A stretch of 9,796 bases of DNA from an uncultured Clostridia bacterium (GTDB taxonomy: Bacteria; Bacillota; Clostridia; TANB77; CAG-508): the NCBI GenBank assembly GCA_934131055.1, contig CAKOZB010000050.1, positions 1 through 9,796 of the forward strand, given 5' to 3'. Positions 5,439-9,796 of this stretch are shown here, piece after piece. Position 1 is the first letter of the stretch; each line of letters starts with the position of its first letter. The position numbers and the translations under genes were made by a program. A model generated the notes under the pieces. It was not told the origin of the DNA. It did no database searches and saw only the letters and a list, made by a program, of their open reading frames with translations.

Positions 5439-6155
5439 GTGGAAACATTATATGATATATTGGAAGTAAGCCGAAAAGCATCTAAAGAAGTTATTGAAAA
5501 AGCATACAAAACACTGGCAAAAAAATACCATCCAGACTTGCAAACTGCTGAAAATAAAGAGATTGCAGAAAAAAGAATGAAAGAGATTAATGAAGCATAT
5601 GATGTTTTTAGTGACGAGCAAAAACGCAAGGAATATGATGAAAAACTTGAAGCAGAGGAAGCAAACAAGAAACAAGAAGAGTATCAAAGTATGAATAATC
5701 AGAATAATTCTAGTACTCAGAATGTAAGATATGAAAGCAATATGCAAACTAGTGATTCAGGCAATTCTGGTAATTATTCAAATTTAAATAATTATAGCAA
5801 TCAAGATTTTGATTGGAGAAAAGCATATGCAAATTTAAGCAAAAAAGAACAACATAAGATTATGAAAGAAGTTCAAAAAGAAGCAAATGCAGAATATAGA
5901 AAACAATATGAAGATTATTTTAGAAGCTTGGGATATAAAATAAAACATAAATGGACATTTAAAGACTTTTTAACTGTTATACTAGTAATTGGAGTGTTAG
6001 TAATAATAGTAGGCGTACTATGGCTAATTCCACCAACGCATGAATACATGTTAAATTTATACGATACAAATTTGATAGTAAAAATAATTGCAGATATAAT
6101 AATTGGAGTTTTTCAGGGCATTATTAAATTTTTTAAGAATTTTACTACATTTTAA
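5439..6155 (+). CDS. Membrane-anchored J-domain (DnaJ-like) protein
   Basis: A complete J-domain opens the protein (about residues 2-70): [33 protein letters not shown], with the HPD tripeptide that stimulates DnaK ATPase at 31-33. It is followed by a charged helix ([20 protein letters not shown]). An Asn/Ser/Gln-rich linker (about 85-125), a basic helical segment (about 135-170) and a hydrophobic span (about 175-198, [21 protein letters not shown]) come next. A second hydrophobic or amphipathic stretch lies near the C-terminus (about 212-232). There is no zinc-finger or substrate-binding domain, so it is not DnaJ itself but a J-protein that likely recruits DnaK to the membrane. The frame is open from an ATG at 5400. 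I choose GTG at 5439 because the J-domain starts there and GGAGG lies just upstream (short four-base spacing), whereas the ATG lies within the promoter. Confidence 0.85.
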   Translation: METLYDILEVSRKASKEVIEKAYKTLAKKYHPDLQTAENKEIAEKRMKEINEAYDVFSDEQKRKEYDEKLEAEEANKKQEEYQSMNNQNNSSTQNVRYESNMQTSDSGNSGNYSNLNNYSNQDFDWRKAYANLSKKEQHKIMKEVQKEANAEYRKQYEDYFRSLGYKIKHKWTFKDFLTVILVIGVLVIIVGVLWLIPPTHEYMLNLYDTNLIVKIIADIIIGVFQGIIKFFKNFTTF

Positions 6156-6217
6156 AAGTATATAATGTTTATATTAAGTTATAATAATTATATAAAAGTT
6201 AAATTATAGGAGGTCGG

Positions 6218-6339
6218 GTTGAAAAATAATTACAATTTTGGCTACGTCAAACTTCATTTACAACGCGGTTACATACACAAAGTATGCGCCCTTGCCTTGT
6301 AAATTTGTTTTCCTTGCCAAAATTTAATTCTTTTCCAAC
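6218..6339. repeat. 122-bp imperfect palindromic element (MITE-like or structured RNA)
   Basis: The left arm 6218-6242 and right arm 6316-6339 are complementary over about 24 bases, with two mismatches and one bulged base. The 9-bp segment AATTTTGGC with GCCAAAATT is perfect. Nested inside are CAAA (6248-6251) with TTTG (6304-6307), TTTACAA (6257-6263) with TTGTAAA (6297-6303), GCG with CGC, and CATAC (6272-6276) with GTATG (6282-6286) around an ACAAA loop. The whole stretch can fold into one long hairpin. Its interior is richer in GC than its neighbours. It sits just upstream of the oxidoreductase gene. It could be a small non-autonomous mobile element or a leader RNA. I find no other copy in this window. 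Confidence 0.65.
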
Positions 6340-6371
6340 TAAATTTGCCTTACAGAAAGGAAAGATTATTT

Positions 6372-7448
6372 ATGGACAGAAAAGTTAGAGTAGTTCAGTT
6401 TGGAACAGGAAAGATGGCTGTGTACACAATGCGTTACGTTCTTGAAAAAGGAGGAGAAGTTGTTGGAGCAATAGATGTTAATCCCAATGTAATTGGAAAA
6501 GATATTGGAACAATAATGGGAAAAACAGAAATGGGTGTTAAAGTTACAGCACTAGAGAATGCAGAAGAAACGATTAGAACTTTAAAACCGGATATTGCAA
6601 TAGTTACAACAATGAGCTTATTAAATGATGTTAAAGATGCATTGATGTTATGCGCAAAATTAGGCGTAAATGCTATTACTACATGTGAAGAAGCTTTCTT
6701 CCCATGGAACTCAAACCCTCAAGTTACAAAAGAGATTGATGATTTAGCAAAACAAACAGGATGTACAATTACAGGAAGTGGATATCAAGATATATATTGG
6801 GGCCAATTAATTACTTCTATAGCGGGTTCTACACAAAAAATTACTAAAATAAAGGGAAGCTCAAGCTACAATGTAGAAGATTATGGAATAGCTTTAGCAA
6901 AGGCTCATGGATCAGGATTAACACTTGATGAATTTGATAAGCAAGTTGCTTCAGTAGATAGAATAAGTGATGAAGAGAGACAAAAAATAATCGAATCAGG
7001 AGAATATCTTCCTTCATATATGTGGAATGTAAATGGATGGCTATGCTCAAAATTAGGTTTAACAATAAAATCTCAAACACAAAAAACAATACCAACAACA
7101 TATAAAGAAGATATATATTCATCAACATTAGGTACAACAGTAAAAGCAGGAGATGCAACCGGAATGAGTGCTGTTGTTACAACAGAAACAGAAGAGGGAA
7201 TAACAATAGAAAGTGAATGTATAGGAAAAGTATATTCTCCAGAAGAATATGACAAAAATGAGTGGACAGTATATGGCGAGCCAGATACAACAATTACAGT
7301 TGCAAAACCTGCAACAGTTGAACTAACATGTGCTTCTGTAGTAAACAGAATTCCAGATGTAATAAATGCACCAGCAGGATATGTAACAACAGAAAAATTA
7401 GGAGACTTAGAATATAGAGTAAAACCTTTAAATGAATATGTGAAATAA
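6372..7448 (+). CDS. NAD(P)-binding oxidoreductase, 2,4-diaminopentanoate dehydrogenase / DapB-like
   Basis: The N-terminal Rossmann fold carries VVQFGTGKMA (7-16, a GxGxxA variant) and VGAIDVNP (31-38), whose Asp35 would sit near the cofactor ribose. TTCEEAFFPW (103-112) and the 358-residue length match the diaminopentanoate dehydrogenase family, often annotated as dihydrodipicolinate reductase. In clostridial amino acid fermentation that enzyme acts late in ornithine degradation. No ornithine-pathway gene is beside it, and the segment GSGYQDIYWG (135-144) differs from the GTGxNPG form I recall for the true enzyme. The substrate is therefore uncertain, and the call stops at the fold. It is probably not the lysine-pathway DapB, which is shorter. 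I choose ATG 6372 because AAAGGA lies ten bases upstream; the in-frame TTG at 6345 has no site and would precede the ribosome binding site. Copy 3 of the 33-bp repeat provides a likely terminator. Confidence 0.8.
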   Translation: MDRKVRVVQFGTGKMAVYTMRYVLEKGGEVVGAIDVNPNVIGKDIGTIMGKTEMGVKVTALENAEETIRTLKPDIAIVTTMSLLNDVKDALMLCAKLGVNAITTCEEAFFPWNSNPQVTKEIDDLAKQTGCTITGSGYQDIYWGQLITSIAGSTQKITKIKGSSSYNVEDYGIALAKAHGSGLTLDEFDKQVASVDRISDEERQKIIESGEYLPSYMWNVNGWLCSKLGLTIKSQTQKTIPTTYKEDIYSSTLGTTVKAGDATGMSAVVTTETEEGITIESECIGKVYSPEEYDKNEWTVYGEPDTTITVAKPATVELTCASVVNRIPDVINAPAGYVTTEKLGDLEYRVKPLNEYVK

Positions 7449-7457
7449 ATGAAAAAT

Positions 7458-7490
7458 TTCGCCCAATAGGGACGCCCCTTTTTGGGCGAT
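7458..7490. repeat. 33-bp palindromic intergenic repeat, copy 3 (likely terminator)
   Basis: It matches copy 2 at 32 of 33 positions, with only the last base changed (A to T). The GC-rich stem TCGCCCAA / TTGGGCGA runs straight into TTCTTTT (7490-7496), so on the plus strand it has the form of an intrinsic terminator for the oxidoreductase gene ending at 7448. Confidence 0.8.
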
Positions 7491-7523
7491 TCTTTTATGT
7501 ATGATTATTGCAAGATAAAAATA

Positions 7524-7556
7524 TTCGCCCAAAAAGGGGCGTCACTATTGGATGAA
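7524..7556. repeat. 33-bp palindromic intergenic repeat, copy 4 (degenerate)
   Basis: It has copy 1 orientation with three changes: one in the centre (GTCACTA for GTCCCTA) and two in the right arm (TTGGATGAA for TTGGGCGAA). The right-arm changes weaken its own hairpin. It is inverted relative to copy 3, 33 bases away, and ends two bases before the trmB -35. Confidence 0.75.
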
Positions 7557-7558
7557 TA

Positions 7559-7587
7559 TTGATTTCTATTAAATTATTGTGTATAAT
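7559..7587 (+). promoter_or_regulatory. Promoter of trmB
   Basis: TTGATT (7559-7564) and a perfect TATAAT (7582-7587) are separated by 17 bases. The transcript would start near 7594, leaving about 28 bases before the ATG with GGAG at 7613-7616. Confidence 0.75.
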
Positions 7588-7621
7588 ATGAAAGAAATTT
7601 TATTAGAAAGTTGGAGCAATT

Positions 7622-8287
7622 ATGAGAATACGTTTTAAGAAATGGGCAAGACCAGAATTAGAAGCAAATAAATTTTATATAGATGAACCTGAAAAATATA
7701 AGGGAAAATGGAGAAAACTATTTGAAAATAATAGCCCTTTATATGTAGAACTTGGATGTGGAAAAGGTGGATTCATATCACAAATTGCGAGCGAAAATCC
7801 AAACATTAATTATATTGCAATAGACTTAGTAGATGCTATGCTAGGACTTGCTAAAAGAAATATCGAAGAAGTATATGTCGAGAAAAATGAAGAGATAAAT
7901 AATGTATTAATTTCTAGGTATGATATAGATAGAATTTTAAATGTATTTGATGAAAATGATAAAATAGATAGAATATACATAAATTTTTGTAATCCATGGC
8001 CAAGAGGAAAGCACCATAAGAAAAGATTGACACATACAAGGCAGTTAGAAAAGTATAAACAATTCTTAGTAGATGGTGGAAAAATATATTTTAAGACTGA
8101 TGATGATAATTTGTTTACTGAAAGTTTGCCGTATTTTAAAGAAGCGGGATTTGAAATTGAAAAAGTAACATATGATTTGGTAAATGAGCAAGATTTCTGG
8201 AATGGAGACAGAAATATAGAAACAGAGCATGAGAAAATGTTTAAAGAGCAAGGAATAAAAATAAAGGCTCTAATTGCAAGAAAATAG
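7622..8287 (+). CDS. trmB: tRNA (guanine-N7-)-methyltransferase
   Basis: TrmB uses S-adenosylmethionine to form 7-methylguanosine at position 46 of the tRNA variable loop. The 221-residue length is typical. Motif I is ELGCGKGGF (43-51), with an acidic ribose contact in AIDLVDAM (Asp68). The family signature is INFCNPWPRGKHHKKRLTH (120-138), followed by IYFKTDDD (155-162) and the C-terminal TEHE (201-204). The signature has Asn where E. coli TrmB has the Asp of FPDPW; I believe this variant also occurs in other Clostridia, so I do not read it as loss of function. The ATG start follows GGAG with five-base spacing and begins exactly at the family's MRxRxxxWA N-terminus. It appears monocistronic: its own promoter lies upstream and a bidirectional terminator follows. 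Confidence 0.95.
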   Translation: MRIRFKKWARPELEANKFYIDEPEKYKGKWRKLFENNSPLYVELGCGKGGFISQIASENPNINYIAIDLVDAMLGLAKRNIEEVYVEKNEEINNVLISRYDIDRILNVFDENDKIDRIYINFCNPWPRGKHHKKRLTHTRQLEKYKQFLVDGGKIYFKTDDDNLFTESLPYFKEAGFEIEKVTYDLVNEQDFWNGDRNIETEHEKMFKEQGIKIKALIARK

Positions 8288-8302
8288 AAAAATTAATAAA
8301 AT

Positions 8303-8353
8303 AAAAGAAATAATTTTAGTTTTGTAGATACCAAAATAAAAATTATTTCTTTT
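8303..8353. terminator. AT-rich bidirectional terminator between trmB and the amylase gene
   Basis: Arms 8303-8324 and 8332-8353 are complementary at 20 of 22 positions around a seven-base loop (TAGATAC). A CTTTTT run lies on the plus side and the complementary A-rich run on the other, as expected where two genes converge. The stem contains almost no G-C pairs, so its strength relies on length. Confidence 0.65.
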
Positions 8354-8396
8354 TATTAATATAATATTCAATTTGCAAAAATATATAAAGTTAGAA

Positions 8397-9796
8397 TTAT
8401 TCCAAATTTTGTTTTACCCAAACTGACACACTTCCACCATTTACGTAGAATATTCCGTTTCCTTCTTGGTCTACGTAAACCGGTTCTTGCATATTGCCTG
8501 TATAATCATAAAATACAGAGTTTGCAAGGTTACTACCAACATTCATTTGAAGACAACCACCATCTGAATTTGTCATTATTACAACCATTCCAGAATTTTC
8601 TCTTTCGCGGTCTCCGGTACGAACCCAGCCTATAATGTGTGGGTCGTTAAAATAATCTATTTGTGAACCATATGCAAAATTTTTTCTTGCAAATATTAAT
8701 TTTTCCAACCAGTCTTTTTTAGCTGATACATTTTTAGCTGGAATTCCATAGTAATCTCCATAAAATACACAAGGCAAGCCATCTTTTCTAAGTAAAATTA
8801 GAGAATAGGCAAGAGGCTTAAACCAATCATCAATCCAAGATTGCAAAGCTTGCCCAGGTTCTGTATCATGGTTATCTACAAATGTAACTGCTGAATTTGG
8901 ATTTTCTGCAACTAATGTGTTATTAAAAATTGTTCTCATATCATAAGTTCCATTACTATGGCAGGCATTAAATAAATTGTAATGAAGCGGAACATCAAAT
9001 AGTGAAAGGGCATTATTTGTAGTTTTTAAGTAATTTTGCAAAGCCTCAAGATTGCCACTCCAATATTCTCCAACAGTAAATAGAGGCTTTGAAGAAAACT
9101 CGCGCAATTCTTCAAGCCAATCTTCAAAGAAAGATGCACGTATATGTTTTACAGCGTCCATTCTGAAACCATCTACATTTGTTGTTTGTAAATACCATTT
9201 TCCCCAATTTGTAAGCTCTTCGACAACATCAACATTGTTTAAGTCTACGTCGCACCCCATTAAATAGTCGAAATTTCCATTTTCCTTATCAACCAATTCA
9301 TCCCAATGTTTGCCATAAAATCTATAAACAGAGTTCTTTTTTGATTTTTCGTCCCAGTCTGTTCCATGAAAATGAGTCCAGTTCCATTTAAAAGAAGAGT
9401 ACATATCATTACGACCTGGAAAAGTAAATTTTGTCCAAGCGGTAATTTCCTTTGGTTCACCTAGAGATTCAGCTCTATTTTGTGGATTATCTTCTATCGC
9501 AATTACATCTTCAGTTTCGTCTGCTCCCATTTTTTGATTGAATACTACATCTGCTAAAACTTTTATTCCATAATTGTGCATAGAATTTATTGCAACTAGA
9601 TATTCAACCTTAGTTCCATACTTTGTAGCAATAGAACCCTTTTGGTCAAATTCGCCTAAATCGTATAAATCATAAACACCATAACCAACATCATCTTTAC
9701 CGCCATTTCCTTTATATGCTGGTGGAAACCAGACTTGTGTTATTCCAGCTTTTGCAAGATATGGCGCTTCATTTACAGCAGTTTTCCAAAGAGTTC
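8397..9796 (-). CDS. Alpha-amylase, GH13 (cytoplasmic AmyA / liquefying type), N-terminus cut
   Basis: This enzyme cleaves internal alpha-1,4 links of starch or glycogen. The frame stays open past the ATG at 9581 to the window end and reads GH13 sequence there (GITQVWFPPAYKG, DVGYGVYDLYDLGEF, KYGTKVEYL), so that ATG is internal and the gene is partial. The visible 465 residues include the catalytic triad: nucleophile Asp in DGFRMDAVKH (codon 9156-9158), acid Glu in VGEYW (9066-9068), and third Asp in VDNHDT (8865-8867). The C-terminal beta domain ends NGGSVSVWVKQNLE. The close fit to E. coli AmyA and Bacillus liquefying amylase suggests subfamily GH13_5, with only some 25 residues missing if cytoplasmic; a signal peptide cannot be judged. 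Region I reads DVVFNQK where relatives have NHK, a His-to-Gln change at a substrate-contacting position. It converges on trmB, and its promoter is outside the window. Confidence 0.95.
   Translation of the reverse strand, partial: TLWKTAVNEAPYLAKAGITQVWFPPAYKGNGGKDDVGYGVYDLYDLGEFDQKGSIATKYGTKVEYLVAINSMHNYGIKVLADVVFNQKMGADETEDVIAIEDNPQNRAESLGEPKEITAWTKFTFPGRNDMYSSFKWNWTHFHGTDWDEKSKKNSVYRFYGKHWDELVDKENGNFDYLMGCDVDLNNVDVVEELTNWGKWYLQTTNVDGFRMDAVKHIRASFFEDWLEELREFSSKPLFTVGEYWSGNLEALQNYLKTTNNALSLFDVPLHYNLFNACHSNGTYDMRTIFNNTLVAENPNSAVTFVDNHDTEPGQALQSWIDDWFKPLAYSLILLRKDGLPCVFYGDYYGIPAKNVSAKKDWLEKLIFARKNFAYGSQIDYFNDPHIIGWVRTGDRERENSGMVVIMTNSDGGCLQMNVGSNLANSVFYDYTGNMQEPVYVDQEGNGIFYVNGGSVSVWVKQNLE

Noticed and set aside
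6219..6302. 27-codon ORF with TTG start five bases after GGAGG
   Set aside because: It has a good ribosome binding site but lies almost wholly within the 6218-6339 palindrome. It uses codons rare in the neighbouring genes (CGC, GGC, GTC, GCC, CTT), so the element itself explains the sequence better than a peptide does.
6345..6371. TTG start upstream of the oxidoreductase ATG
   Set aside because: It has no ribosome binding site, and the added codons contain the AAAGGA site of the ATG at 6372. The Rossmann fold begins directly after that ATG.
6844..7158. Long antisense ORF within the oxidoreductase gene
   Set aside because: It is a low-complexity Leu-rich translation of the opposite strand of a well-supported gene, with no ribosome binding site or promoter.
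491..7556. CRISPR array made of the 33-bp repeats
   Set aside because: The copies are kilobases apart and in both orientations, with no regular spacers and no cas genes.

Overview
This AT-rich window looks like chromosomal DNA of a low-GC Bacillota, most likely class Clostridia and possibly an uncultured gut lineage. The base and codon use (AGA, GGA, GCA, TTA, ATA), the AAGGAGG-type ribosome binding sites, the frequent TTG/GTG starts, and a Clostridia-type DUF4364 gene all point that way. I infer the class; there is no 16S gene here to confirm it.

Layout, left to right. The 3' end of an SSB-like gene (+, cut by the window start) is followed by stacked hairpins, then a convergent 49-codon gene for a small acidic protein (-). 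Next come scpB (+) behind a perfect consensus promoter, and a short prolyl-tRNA synthetase gene (+) lacking the usual editing insertion. A 217-bp convergent junction follows, holding a 33-bp palindromic repeat and a 111-bp imperfect palindrome. Then a DUF4364 gene (-) diverges, across a 327-bp regulatory gap, from an Rpn/PD-(D/E)XK nuclease gene (+). This is followed by a membrane-anchored J-domain protein (+), a 122-bp palindromic element of unusual composition, a diaminopentanoate-dehydrogenase-like oxidoreductase (+), two more copies of the 33-bp repeat, trmB (+), an AT-rich bidirectional terminator, and a GH13 alpha-amylase gene (-, cut by the window end).

Most genes appear to be single transcription units with their own promoters and terminators. 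Many are housekeeping genes: chromosome segregation, tRNA charging, tRNA modification and DNA binding. I see no single pathway linking them.

The most interesting features are these. (1) The Rpn gene has an in-frame internal start with its own ribosome binding site just upstream of four-residue GLEQ-type repeats, the hallmarks of an intragenic antitoxin (RpnS) in a phage-defence toxin-antitoxin gene. (2) A family of four 33-bp palindromes lies only at gene 3' ends. (3) A 122-bp hairpin element sits in the leader of the oxidoreductase gene. (4) The ProRS is compact and lacks the editing domain.
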